Source: Acanthosepion esculentum (taxonomy: Eukaryota > Mollusca > Cephalopoda > Sepiida > Sepiidae). Taken from it: DNA of 64,000 nucleotides. Below, piece by piece: positions 42,291 to 53,400 of this stretch (the first letter of the stretch is position 1; every line of letters begins with the position of its first letter). The DNA lies in the NCBI GenBank assembly GCA_964036315.1, contig OZ038488.1, positions 64,267,254-64,331,253 on the forward strand, given 5' to 3'. The translations under genes were made by a program, and so were the position numbers. Below the pieces are notes generated by a model. That model was not told the DNA's origin and ran no database searches. It saw only the letters and a list, made by a program, of their open reading frames with translations.

Positions 42291-42779
42291 GCATCTGAGG
42301 GGTCACGGCACATGAAGAAGAATCTTAAAAATTTAGGAAATATTCTCCGTAATCTAATGTTTTATTGAATTATAGTTACTTTAGCTTTAAATTTACTACA
42401 GTTACCGCTCTTATTGTCTGATAATGTGTATGGACGCTACTATTTACAAAAATCGGCAGGTTTATACATATAGAAAAAAATTCAAAATTCTTTTTAAAAA
42501 ATTGGTAGTCGTTAAATTGTAATAAGCATTTCCTTTTATGATTAGTAAATATAGATTTTACTTAATAACAATATTACAAATTAAAACAGAATTTTAAAAG
42601 ATTTAAAATTTTATAAATCATTATTATTATTAAAATTTAAAAGAAATGTAAACAATTATTGTAAAAATTCATTAGTCATCGAAAAATAAATCTTTTTAAA
42701 ATAACAGTATCCATAATATATGTGCATCATAAAAGCAATTAAAAGCTTTTCTAATAAATAATGTCTTCTTAGTTTTATT
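42291..42779. other. No recognised feature
   Basis: Very AT-rich, no open frame of interest. Confidence 0.5.
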
Positions 42780-43340
42780 GCATTTTTTTTATTTTACGAT
42801 TCAGAGCAGATTTTTGGTAACTGGATGTCTTGTTTAGAAAAAAAAAATTGAGGATTTAAATTATCCAAGGAGTTCTGCATATAACTAACATAAACATTAG
42901 GGGTACAAAAATTAATTTCTGGAAATTTCATAAAATTGCATAAATGAGGGTAATCGATGTAAAATAAAATGTTTTTTACAAAAAGAAAGTTTCTAAAATA
43001 ATTTCATTTATTTTTGCCTAAGTCGTGAAAATGTAATTATAATCCGACAATTATTTTCTTTTTGCAAGAATTTCCAAATCAACGTTTTTCACCGCAAAAA
43101 GACGCTAAAATTTCCTATACTAATTTTATGCAACCCTCCCGCCCAGCATTCCCTCTAACGCAGGAAAAACAAGATTTAAACCAAAATTTCGAACGTTCTA
43201 AAAAGGATAAAAAATATAATTTAATAATCAAACATTCCTTTGGTCTTTCCTCTTAATAATAACATTAAGATTATGAGGATAAAACTGTTTTTATTAATTT
43301 GGGGTATTTTTTCATCATGGTATGTTAATTCTTTTGCAAT
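42780..43340 (+). repeat. Rep-4 copy, longest
   Basis: It contains 'cagagcagatttttggtaac', 'tccaaggagttctgc', 'gcaagaatttccaaa', 'acgcaggaaaaacaa' and 'cctttggtctttcctctta'. These words recur in the same order at 48640, 49240, 53030 and 55030 and inverted at 49660-50020. It looks like the body of a noncoding interspersed element; ends not defined. Confidence 0.72.
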
Positions 43341-43429
43341 CAGTGGAGATACCTAGAATTTACTTTGTAGAAAATTCTTAAAAGATATATTTTAAAATCA
43401 GTACATTTTTAATTTCGTTTCATATATAC

Positions 43430-43583
<154 letters not shown>

Positions 43584-43662
43584 TTATTTATTCGAAAATT
43601 ATAACATAAATATGCTATAAAATCATTACAAAAATAGCTATTTTGTTTCAACACTTCTATGT

Positions 43663-43663
43663 G

Positions 43664-43696
<33 letters not shown>

Positions 43697-43713
43697 ACGC
43701 GTGTGTGTGTGTG
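43663..43713. repeat. (TG)n microsatellite
   Basis: (TG)n with a 'cacgc' interruption. Confidence 0.97.
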
Positions 43714-43929
43714 GTTGAATAATCTAGACACATGTCTATTTATTTTAATTTTAATCCTCTCTAATGCACGGATCAATTTCTTAGTAGTGTTACAAAACTG
43801 AGTAAGAACGACGCCGTAGCTTTGGATATTTCTTTTATTTTCCCAAATACTTTCAATCTCATCCAAGATCATCTTCAGGGGTGAATTCTTAAGACAAACA
43901 TTAATGTTATGACACTTAAATCCGAAAGT

Positions 43930-44515
43930 GCCTTGGGAGAGAAAATTATGCCTTCCAAAAGCTAAGTATAGTATTAAAAAACAGGAAAATCCCGTCAGAA
44001 ACAAAGAAACGAATACTGAACTGTGTGCAATATCGGCCCTCCTGTATGGCAGTGATTGCTGGTCAGTCTTATCACAGATGAAGAAAAGATGTGAGGCAAC
44101 AGAAATGTGGTTCTACAGAAAGATGCTGAGAATACCATGAACTGAACACTTGAGCAACGACGACGTTTTTACAGAAAATGGAAACAAACAGGACATTTAT
44201 ACTTAACATCAGAAACAGGGTTGAAATTTCTGGGTTACATAATGAGGAAAGAGGGCTTAGCAAATTTGACACTCACAGGACATATTGAAGGCAAGAAAGA
44301 TAGAAGAAAGCATCGTATAACCTACCTAACGAGCATGTGAAAATACTTTGCAGAACATGGATTAGGAAAGATAGCGGAAAGTCAAAAGAGTTACAAAGGA
44401 CAGAAAATTGTGGAGAGCCATGATCGTCCACGTTCTGAAGAGACATAGCACATAGAAGAAGAAGAAGAAGAAGAAGAAGAAGAAGAAGAAGAAGAAGAAG
44501 AAGAAGAAGAAGAAA
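43930..44515 (+). pseudogene. LINE-R 3' end with (GAA)n tail
   Basis: It encodes SALLYGSDCWSVLSQMKKRC, EATEMWFYRKMLRIP, then in other frames LKFLGYIMRKEGLANLTLTG and HIEGKKDRRKH. It ends at 'gacatagcacata' followed directly by a 60-bp (GAA)n tract. RTE-clade LINEs characteristically end in short tandem repeats, so this marks the true 3' end. Confidence 0.87.
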
Positions 44516-44519
44516 TAAT

Positions 44520-44990
44520 GTATTAAAAAACAAAATATTTTTTTTAGAAACAAATAAAAGAGTACTGAACTGCTATATAATATCTATTCTATATGTCATT
44601 GAATAGGAAACAATTTCCTCACAGATAAAGACGGGTCTTGAGGCAATACTGATGTTGTTCTACAGAAGGATTATGAGAATACCATGGGAAGAATATGTGA
44701 ACAACGAGGAAATTTTAAGGAAAATGAGAATGAAACGGACACTTGTGTTTAGGATCAGAAAGAGACAGTTGAAATTTCTGATACACATAATAAGGAAGGA
44801 AGGCTTAGAGATTTTGGCACACATAGGATATACTGAAGGCCAGAGAGAAATATAGAGTAACTTCCCGAACAAGCTAGTGTACGGGGAAGAGAGTACAGAG
44901 ACAAAAACCGCTTAAGAATACAAAGGATAGGAAGTTGTGGAGAGCTATGATCGTCCTGAAAAGACACAACACATAAAAGAAGATTTCATG
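44520..44990 (+). pseudogene. LINE-R 3' end, second tandem copy
   Basis: The same blocks as the preceding copy: LFYRRIMRIPWEEYVNNEEI, LRKMRMKRTLVFRIRKRQLK, IIRKEGLEILAHIG. It ends 'gacacaacacataaaagaag' with almost no tail. It lies head to tail with the copy at 43930. Confidence 0.86.
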
Positions 44991-45214
44991 AATTAACATA
45001 TATCATTACCAAATTAAATTAGAAGTGGGTCTACTTTTATTTATTGAAATATAACTTATTTTAGTATCAGTATGTATATCAGGAAATATATGTGTATAAA
45101 TATGATGCCATGCCTATGTCTGTTTCGTGCGTATGTACGCGTGTGCGTGCGTCTCTCTCTTTCTCTCTCTTTTCGTCTACTGTACTGTACTGTTTACTCA
45201 GTAAATCTCGTGAG

Positions 45215-45645
45215 TGTCAAATTTGCTAAGCCCTCTTTCCTCATTATGTGTCCTAGAAATTTCAACTCTCTTTTTCTCATGTTAGTATAAATGTTCTTTT
45301 TGTTTCCATTTTCTCTAAAACTTCGTCGTTGCTCACATTTTCAATCCATGATATTCTCAGCATCCTTCTGTAGAACCACATTTCTGTTGCCTCAAGTCTC
45401 TCCTTCGTCTGTGATCACATTGCCCAGCATTCACTGCCATATAGGAGTGCAGTTATTACATAACCTTTCAGTATTCTTTTCTTTGTTTCTAATGAAATTT
45501 TCCTGTTTCTTAATGTTTTACTTTGCTTTTAGAAGGTTTCTTTTGCTATCTCAATGCGACTTCGGGTTCTGGTGTCGCATTTTCCGTTCTCCGTTAAAAC
45601 AGTTCCAAGATATTTAAATTATTGTACTTGCTTTTTTTGCGGGTA
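45215..45645 (-). pseudogene. LINE-R C-terminal fragment
   Basis: Complement encodes the MWFYRRMLRI, VSNDEVL and LKFLGHIMRKEGLANLTLT blocks. It is tail to tail with the copy at 44520. Similar in length and decay to the copy at 871. Confidence 0.84.
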
Positions 45646-46359
45646 CAATTTGTAATTCGCGTGTTAGCTTTCTGAAATAAAGAGTTGTTTAAAAAATATA
45701 AAGGCAAGCGTTGTTCTAAAATTGTGTAGATAGGCTGATAGGTATATGTTCATCTAAGTATAATGTATGCTAGTACCTGTATCATTATGCATCATTAACA
45801 TTATATATAATGGGATACCTGTGGGAATATATTTAAGTACGTATATATCTGTATATACTTTTTCAAAAATGGCGCATGAAATCAACAACACAAGTAACAT
45901 TGATGTGTCACTCGGCTGACCAGTCTGTCAAAATCTCAGGTGTCAGTCACGTGAACCACACCAAGTCTCGTTAGGTCTTCCGCTCCCACATCTCGCCGAG
46001 CCTTTGTTCCGCGTCTTGCTTCGATGGTTTTTATTATTCCTATAACCGTTACACAAATGCAAACATTGTCACTCAGGTCCATTTACTGCTTAACTCGCGT
46101 CTGGCGTGAATGGAAAGAGGAAGAAAATGAGTTTGATACCTCGGGCTTCGGCACTATTGCTCTTTTTTGTGCGCATGCGCCTTGTTAAACAATTGGAAGA
46201 ACCTTAAAAAAAGAGGGAGGTAACCCAATACTTAAATTTGTTTTTGTTGTCTGAATATGATGGAATAAAATAGTCGCTAGAAACTGACTGGATTACAAGT
46301 TGGTTTTCGTAAACACACTCACCAAACTAAGCAACCCTCCCTACAGACACACACTAATA
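45646..46359. other. No recognised feature
   Basis: 45880-46200 has a higher GC content and CpG-containing words such as 'tctcgccgag'. No open frame or splice signal stood out. Confidence 0.45.
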
Positions 46360-46500
46360 TACAAGGCGATGCTGAAAAGTTTACAGCCTGATTAAGAATA
46401 GTGACCTGGGCCATGAAATTTACATGCTATCCAACATAATCACACCATAGTTCAAAACATTTGACACATCTTTTCTTAAACCTAATCCTTCTAAAAATAT
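46360..46500 (-). pseudogene. Mariner-like transposase C-terminus with terminal repeat
   Basis: The minus strand reads FKKRCVKCFELWCDYVG then stop, the typical last residues of mariner-family proteins (W..R..KC....G.YV). A short 3' UTR follows, then 'aaacttttcagcatcgcct', which looks like a mariner terminal inverted repeat ending at TA near 46358-46360. The rest of the element is missing. Confidence 0.6.
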
Positions 46501-46559
46501 TTACTATTTAAAAAACTTATTTTAGAAAACATTTCAGCACTCCTCATGTGTGTACAGTG

Positions 46560-46566
46560 TGTACAT

Positions 46567-46628
<62 letters not shown>

Positions 46629-46629
46629 G

Positions 46630-46675
<46 letters not shown>

Positions 46676-46680
46676 GAGTA
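46560..46680. repeat. (CA)n/(TA)n microsatellite cluster
   Basis: Alternating (CA)n and (TA)n blocks. Confidence 0.97.
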
Positions 46681-47480
46681 ATCACAATATCAACAAATAA
46701 TAATCAACAAAATAATAAACAACAAAATAATACACAGCTATACAAAACACACAAACCCAACATACAAATCACCACAACTAAACTCTTTACAAAACGCCAA
46801 AACACACAATCACTAAATATAAAAAAGTGAAAATAGAAAAAAGATTCAACCATAACCTAAACTAAATGATCAAAACAATAGCAATAAACCAGAGATCAAG
46901 AAAGAAACACAAATTTAAGAAGTACAATAAACATAAACCAATGTAAAAATACAAAAGAAACAATTAATTGATTTAACATCACCAACACAAAAACTGTTCT
47001 TTGATACAACTCAACATAAAAGACTAAATAACACACCCATACCACAATAAAAGTATAAAACAAGTGCACACTAAGTAAAGTTAAATAAGACAACCTGCTA
47101 AAAATACATATACAATTAACGCAAATTCACACAGACACATTTAAACGCGTACACACGATCACACAGTTACACACATGCGGATGAGGATGTGTGCGCATGT
47201 TTGTATGTGTGTATGCGTTCATGTATGCACATACATAGGTACACACGTAAATACGCATCTGCACAAAGATACACACACAGAAATCCAACCGTGACTTAAA
47301 TGAAACGGTCAAAACTATAGCAATATACCATATATCAAGGGAAAAGGTGAGGAAAGAATAACAGGAAAAAAAATTAAAAAAGGAAGTAAAAGAAAGAGAA
47401 ACCAACAACCAATCAACACCGATCAAACAAAAAGGAAAATAATACACTCACACCACAATAAAAGTGCAAAAAGATCGAGA
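46681..47480. other. Strand-asymmetric A+C-rich region
   Basis: The plus strand is dominated by A and C with few G and T for nearly 800 bp, apart from a (CA)/(TG)-like patch at 47140-47280. The composition resembles the A-rich PLE untranslated regions at 60964-61680, but I could not align them. There are two related subsections (46840 and 47310 both have 'accatataccaaagatcaag'-like wording). Confidence 0.55.
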
Positions 47481-48020
47481 AATATCAGCAGTTCAACTCT
47501 GTTCTGACGAGTGATAGCGTCTATGTCGCCATGAAACTTCGAAGTAAACATAAGTTAAGTGAAAAAACTTTTAAAAAATAATCTTTTAACGCTCTATCTA
47601 GATCTTCCATAGAGAGAACTTTACCACAAAGCCTGCTTGTCTTAAATGCCTCCTTATCAGCAAACCACTGAAAAACCAGCAATTTTTGCACCAAATAGTC
47701 TTTCAAATTAATACTTTATATATATATGTACAGGTGAATATTGAAGTGAAGGTGCTTCAGCTGACAGAACTGCAAGGAGGTATTTCGCTAAGTTCAGTGT
47801 TATTGTAGCTATATTGATGAAGAACTCTCAGGAAGACCCCCACTATAGATGACGACCAAAATTCTGGGAAGATGAAATCTTTAAGTTGAAGGAAAAATGG
47901 TGAAATATGGATGGTCCAACAAAATGGTTCATATTCAATTGGAATTGAATAAATATTTAATGGTATAATTTTGTCGTCTTTTAATTTCCCTTATAAATCG
48001 GCATGAACTTTCCTGACAAC

Positions 48021-48023
<3 letters not shown>
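47481..48023. other. No recognised feature
   Basis: A 61-residue minus-strand frame (47521-47706) has no identifiable domain. Confidence 0.45.

Positions 48024-48076
<53 letters not shown>
48024..48076. repeat. (TA)n microsatellite
   Basis: About 50 bp uninterrupted. Confidence 0.97.
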
Positions 48077-48078
<2 letters not shown>

Positions 48079-48249
48079 TATGACATCGAAGAAGAAAATA
48101 AAAATAAAAAAAACTTCTACGATATTTCTCCAGCGTCGCGCTGCAGTCGATTCATGAAACATACGCAGTGTGAAAAAAAATACAACAAACGCTGATTACA
48201 ATGTTACAGCAGGAAAGATACAAAGACACTCAAATATTTGATTCATGAA

Positions 48250-48326
48250 TTTTTTTTGTTTTTGTTCTTTTTGTTTTTTGTTTTTTGTTTTTTGTTTTTT
48301 TTTTTTTTTTTTTGGGGGGGGGGGTC
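48250..48326. repeat. T-rich then poly(G) tract
   Basis: (GTTTT)n-like repeats lead to about 20 T, then 11 G. A similar T8-G10 run is at 48598-48616. Confidence 0.9.
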
Positions 48327-48335
48327 ATATTCATA

Positions 48336-48512
48336 TACAGTGTAACCCGGATATAAGAGAAACCCGGATATAAGAGAGATTTTATCTGGTCCCAAATTAG
48401 AGCCTGTGTTAATGTATATATAATAGACCAAACCCGGATATAATAGAAACCCGGATATAAGAGACTTCTTCTCCGGGTCCCGGCAACTCTCTTATATCCG
48501 GGTTACACTGTA
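48336..48512. mobile_element. MITE-G, copy 1
   Basis: A 173-bp element (48338-48510) flanked by TA. Both ends are 'cagtgtaacccggatataag' inverted. The sub-terminal word 'aacccggatataaga' is repeated four times inside, alternating with 'ttctctggtcccaaatta'-type sequence. TA duplications and short ends suggest mobilisation by a Tc1/mariner/pogo transposase. Noncoding. Confidence 0.9.
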
Positions 48513-48589
48513 TATATATATATCAAATTTGACATGTCACCAGCCGAAATGTCAGCAGACTGATAGATGTCTAACAGAACTAGTATTAA

Positions 48590-48760
48590 GTCTCTGTTTT
48601 TTTTTGGGGGGGGGGTTCTTCCCCTCCCTTAAATTCTCCAAGGAGTTCTGCTTTTAAATAATGTAAACATTAAGCGGTGCAAAAATTAATTCGGTAACGG
48701 ATGATTCGGTAACGAAAGATTCGGTAACGGAAAATTCGGCAATTTTGACAGGTAGCAAAA
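48590..48760 (+). repeat. Rep-4 fragment and 'ttcggtaac' cluster
   Basis: 'tccaaggagttctgctttt' marks Rep-4. It is followed by five closely spaced 'attcggtaac' or 'attcggcaa' words. Confidence 0.65.
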
Positions 48761-48809
48761 ATCGGTAACTATGAAATAAAAGTCGATTGAAGATTGATTT
48801 ATGACCGTT

Positions 48810-49080
48810 CTGGAGTGGGAATTTGGGGCGTAAGACCCCTCCCCTATATTTTAAATAACTGAAAATCGTGGGGGTCCAGATAAAACCCCTCTACAACAAT
48901 ACCAGGGCCGTACTTGCAGAAGGGGTTGCTTAAGTGCCTAGGCCTCCTCACCCAATATTTTTTTTAAAGTATTATTAACTATAGGGGTCTAGATAAAACC
49001 CCACTACAACAATACCAGAGCCGTACTTTCTGGATTGGGATTTAGGGGGCTAAGCACACCCTCTAATATTTTTTAACGAA
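48810..49080. repeat. Short tandem duplication, about 110-130 bp
   Basis: 'gggggtccagataaaacccc' and 'aacaataccag.gccgtact' recur at 48870-48915 and 48985-49030, each followed by a similar 'taagtgc/taagcac' and 'aatattttttt' stretch. Confidence 0.75.
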
Positions 49081-49239
49081 TGTTTTTAAATAATTATTTA
49101 TTTAATTAATATACTCTATTGTTTTCAAGCAAATAAAATCAACTTATCTAAGTTAAAGTTAAGTTCTTTTATTTTATAGTTACCGAATTTTCCTACCTTT
49201 TCAAAATTACCGAATTTTCCGTTACTGAATTTTCGTAAA

Positions 49240-49440
49240 TTCCTTCGGCCATTCCACTGACGCAAGAAAAACAAACGTTGTAACCAAAATTCAGAACGTT
49301 TTAAAAAGAAATAAAAATATAAATTAATAATAAAAAAATCCTTTGGTCTTTCCTCTTAATAATAACATAAAGATTTTGACGATCAAACTATGTTTTTATT
49401 AAGTTTGGGGCATTTTTCATCAATATGCTCATCTTTTTAT
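49240..49440 (+). repeat. Rep-4 fragment
   Basis: It shares 'cgcaagaaaaacaaa', 'ttcagaacgttttaaaaag' and 'cctttggtctttcctctta' with 43155-43320. Confidence 0.75.
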
Positions 49441-49659
49441 ATAAAGATTATTTTATTCAAATTTATCCAGGTAGAAAAATAAATGCTGATTAGCATCCAA
49501 AAACAAAAATCAAAACAAAAAAAAACTTACTTTTATATGCTGAAGCGATGTTAAAGTCTTTAAAGCACAGGTCTTATGGAAGAGTTTCCTTCAGTTTGTC
49601 AGAGAAATCTGAGAGAAGTTTTTTTTTATGTAGGTACCTCCAGAAATTCGCTAATATAG

Positions 49660-50025
49660 CATACTATGTTGAAAAGGGCCACAAACTTGATAAAAACAAA
49701 GTTTTATCGTTAAAATAGTTATTTCATTACTAAGGATAAAGACCAAAGTATTTTTTATCATTTTAATAATTTTTTTAATCCTTTCTAGCACTTTTTGTTA
49801 AAAATCTTGTTATTCTTGCGTCAGTTGGTGGGCCAAAGATTAGTGTGTGAAATTTAGCGTCTTTTTTGCGATAAAAAACACATTGTTTTGGAAATTCTTG
49901 CAAAAATAAAATAATTGTCCAATTTTAATAAAAGTTTCAGGACTTATTCACAAATAGATGAAATTATTCACAAATGGATGAAATTATTTATGAATTTATT
50001 TTAGAAAATCTTGGTAAAAATACTT
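49660..50025 (-). repeat. Rep-4 fragment, inverted
   Basis: Reverse complement of the same body, including 'gcaagaatttccaaaac' and 'gtgaataagtcctgaaa' (as at 55250-55320). It forms a large inverted pair with 49240-49440. Confidence 0.72.
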
Positions 50026-50253
50026 TTTTACATCTGTTACCGCCACTTACTTAAATTTATGAAACTTCGAGAAATTAAAATTCCGCCCTATTCATATTAG
50101 TTAAAAAAAGAAGTTTTTAATTGCTTTTAAGGAAACTATTGTCTTAAGAAAAAAATCTTTTCGGTGAATAATGAATTTTTACAAGAATTGTCTTCACTTT
50201 TTAAATTTTAATTAGAATAATTTATTAAATTTTAAAACTTTTAAAATTCTGTG

Positions 50254-50345
50254 TAAAAGTGGACAAAGTCTTAGCCTCTTATCCAAAAGTGGACAAAATC
50301 GCTGCCTCTTATCCAAAAGTGGACAAAATGCCAGTCTTATAAATT
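50254..50345. repeat. 31-bp minisatellite, three copies
   Basis: Unit 'aaaagtggacaaaatc', then 'gctgcctcttatcc'. The copies differ at a few bases. Confidence 0.93.
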
Positions 50346-50392
50346 AAATAAATTGAAAATTTAAAGAACTTTTAATTCAAATTTTAAATTGA

Positions 50393-50850
50393 GACTTTCT
50401 TCACATAAAATCAGGTCTTATGGGATATTGGGATTCCCTAACTTAATTATGAAATATATGGAATATGTGACTGTAGCAATGTTAGAAAACGTTTTTTACG
50501 TCTTAAACTATGTTCGTACGATCCTCGTTGTTTGCTTACGCTTTCGCACAAGCTTTAAAAACATCCTTAATCTTTAAGGCTTTCTTCACATAAAGTCGAC
50601 TCTTCTGGGATACTGGGACTCCCTATCTATGAAATATATCGAATATGTGACCGTAGTATTGTTAGAAAACGTGTTCTACAGCTTAATCTATGTTCGTATA
50701 CGATCTTCGGTGTTTGTTTATGCTTTGGCACAAACTTTAAAAACATCCTAAGGCTTTCTTCACATAAAATCAGGTCTTATGGGATACTAGGACTCCCTGA
50801 CTATATATCGAATATGTGACCGTAGCATTGTTAGAAAACGTTTTTTAGAG
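50393..50850. repeat. Tandem repeat, unit about 185 bp
   Basis: Units start with 'ctttcttcacataaa' at 50395, 50580 and 50754 (periods 185 and 174), the last one incomplete. Shared words include 'gggatactgggactccct', 'gaatatgtgaccgtag' and 'attgttagaaaacg'. There is no open frame common to all units. Confidence 0.92.
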
Positions 50851-51039
50851 GTTGGATTGATTTACTATGGATTTATGTTGTACAGAGTGCGGATCCACAA
50901 ACTACAGAAATACATGACTTAAGACACCATAATTAATTAGGACTTTTTACTTGTAACTCTTTTTTTTTCTAGCCTAAATTGTGACTTTTTTCTTTGTGAC
51001 CTTATAACCGGCCACGTTTCAAACATGTCAGCAGCTTAT

Positions 51040-51560
51040 ACAGCTACAAATAAATATCTGTTTCAAATCAGATTATATTTTTAATCAGCTAATGTTCCCG
51101 AAATAAAGTTTCAGAAAGTATATTTTATTTTCGGAATATGTTTTATTAAAGAGAATTACATTGCGGTGAAAGAAGAATGGTGCTTATTAGCTATTTTCGA
51201 AAAATAAAATAAAACTCCTTCCAGTCAATTTAAATTAGTTGTTGAAATACAGCAAAGTATTTTGCTTATTGGAAATATTAAATTTAATCTATTAGCTTCA
51301 AATTAAAATTAAAATGAAAGCTTCAAGAAAGACTTTTCAGTTTTCATTTTTAAAAATTCATTTAAAATCTGAGGTATCACGTTTTCTGTAGTGGTACCTA
51401 ATTTTATGGCATTGTATCTCTCCACCCACTCTTTATATCTTTATCTTTTCTTTCACTATCAGCTCATTCATTTTCTCACTTCTATGTAAAAAACAAAACA
51501 AAAACAAGCAAACACAGACATGAAAAACAAAAATCAAAGGACTGGTGCCAAAGTATGCAC
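51040..51560 (+). repeat. Rep-5, longest copy
   Basis: It shares 'aatcagctaat.ttcc', 'aagtatattttattttt', 'gaattacatt', 'gaaatattaaatttaatcta' with 26820-27200, and its 3' part with 34640-34860. Noncoding, ends undefined. Confidence 0.72.
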
Positions 51561-51805
51561 TTGACACATAGGAGTGAAAACTTTGGTCTCAAACTTTTCC
51601 AGTTGAAGTCAAGAATCTATAGAAACTAGGACTTTTATTGCTGTAAAAAGTTAAGTTCAAGGGACAAATGTAGACTTCAAAGATTTATCAGCTTTGTTTT
51701 TAAAATCTTTTTCTTTAGTTATTTCTATTGTATTTTAATTTTTAGTTTTAATTCTTTTTTACAAATTTGTTTTATTAGAATTTTTCTTAACTTTGATGTA
51801 GGTAC

Positions 51806-51841
51806 ACATATCCGGGTCTCTTATATCCGGGTTACACTGTA
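51806..51841. mobile_element. MITE-G, end fragment
   Basis: Only the last roughly 35 bp of MITE-G remain ('cttatatccgggttacactg' followed by TA). Confidence 0.8.
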
Positions 51842-52495
51842 TCTACAATAATTCGCCGAAAAAAAATATTTGTATGATGAAAAAAGGTCCCAAACTTAAT
51901 ACAAAAGTAAAATAAATAAGGAAAATTAAAAATGAATACCTTCAAAAATAGCATTTCATAAAAATGAGAGAGGTACCTATAATTATTAGGTACCTATCTT
52001 ATTTATGAAATGTTATGGCATTATTTTTAATTATTTATTTTTATATTATTTCAGTTGTGAAATTTTTTCATAACTAAGATAATATAAAAATTAATAATAA
52101 ATAAATAAAAAAATAATACCATAAAATTTTATAAGATTTTCATATTTTATCTCGCTCTCAGTTATGAAAATTTAAATTTATTTTATTGTTAGTATTTTAA
52201 ATTTTATTTTTCCGGAAATCCTCTTCAAACGTAACGTTAAAATACCTAAATAAATCAATAAAATATTATATTATTTAAGTATTTAAAGTATTTAATTAAA
52301 AAAAATACTGTGTAGTTGAATAAGTTGCTTCACTTAAAACTCGGAAAAAATTGTCACTTTTGTCCTTCCGTCCGATAAATTCTCCTACCTTAGCTGTCAA
52401 TAATTGTTGTGGCCATCACTTGACACCTCCAAAACAAGTCACCACAATTAAAGTTAAGACATGCTTCTATTATTTTCAACTAAATATTTCTGCAC
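51842..52495. other. AT-rich, no recognised feature
   Basis: Over 75 percent A+T by eye. It contains inverted words around 51930-52130 ('ataataaataaata' type). Confidence 0.5.
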
Positions 52496-52832
52496 TATTT
52501 ACATTATTCGGACTATTGTCCTCATATTTGTCGCCATATTTATCTTCAACGTCTCGGCCTTTATAGTATACGCTCCGGCCTTCTTTAGGTGGTTGGAATG
52601 TCGAACTGAATCCTTTATTTCGCTCGCTGGGGTAGACTCTTCTAGTTCCACGTGCCATGTCTAATAATTGTCAGTTATCAGTTATCTCATGTTAATTCCC
52701 TTCTCCACCGCCTTAACCAGGTATTTAACTCACACTCTTTGAGTCCTGTCACTGGATCTAACTAACGCCTTTATCCACTGTGCCATGTGTCCTTGAGGAC
52801 AATAATGTAAATAGTGTACATAATACCACATC
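52496..52832 (-). mobile_element. SINE-3 copy, near complete
   Basis: Minus strand: an end 'tatgtacactatttacatta', then 'ggacacatggcacagtgg' (A-box-like), 'gagttaaatacc' (B-box-like), body 'catggcacgtggaacta', the motif region (CTAAAGA, so the ribozyme-like core is mutated), and the end 'ggacaatagtccgaataa' plus 'tgtaaatagtg'. Both ends carry 'actatttacatta' as an inverted terminal repeat. Confidence 0.83.
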
Positions 52833-52899
52833 TAAAAAATATAGATAAATATTTCTGCTAAAAAAGTAAGTAATGTTTGTTTCCAATTAATTACATTAA

Positions 52900-53180
52900 G
52901 TGAACTTTAAATTTTCTAATTTATCTCAAAATAAATTTTAAAAAAGGTATAATTAATTTTTACAAGATTTTTAAACGGAAAATTTAACATTTCTTTACAA
53001 AAGTTTAAAAAATCGCGGACTTCATCGACTTTATAGTAATTTCGCTGGCTAAAAAAACTTTTAACTAAAATTTCGGGCGTGCTAGAAAGGATTAAAAATA
53101 TTAAAAAATACTTTGGTATTTGCTCTTAATAATAACAAACATTTAGACGATAAAAAATTGTTTTCATCAAGCTTGGGGTA
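52900..53180 (+). repeat. Rep-4 fragment
   Basis: It shares 'tttcgggcgtgctagaaagg', 'ctttggtatttgctctta' and 'attaagcttggggtat'-type words with the other copies. Confidence 0.6.
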
Positions 53181-53264
53181 TGCTCTTTTTTAGCGAATTA
53201 GAGGAGATGCCTACATGCAACAACTGCAAAAGAAAAATATCGTATGAAATTTCTTTTAAAATTT

Positions 53265-53400
53265 TAGTTTTCTTATTAAGTGTTTCAAAGGAATATTTTG
53301 CTTATTGGAAATTTAAATTTAATCAATTAGCTCGAAAAGCATCAAGAAAGATTTTCATTTTTTAAAAACATCATGTTAGGCATCACGTTTTTGTGGGGTT
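53265..53400 (+). repeat. Rep-5 fragment
   Basis: It shares 'tattttgcttattggaaat', 'taaatttaatcaattagct' and 'aagaaagattttcat' with 51260-51340. Confidence 0.65.

Noticed and set aside
43062..43256. 64-residue open frame in Rep-4
   Set aside because: The frame is not conserved in the other Rep-4 copies at 49240 and 55030, which have stops and indels.
47521..47706. Short open frame with FADKEAF wording, possible mariner relative
   Set aside because: Too short and no supporting motif nearby on the same strand; resemblance is not convincing.
48100..48170. Hammerhead or PLE terminal motif near 'attcatgaaacata'
   Set aside because: GAAAC occurs, but no CTGANGA within reach on either strand.
50389..50577. 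62-residue open frame in the 185-bp tandem repeat
   Set aside because: The equivalent frame is broken in the next unit, so it is not under coding constraint.
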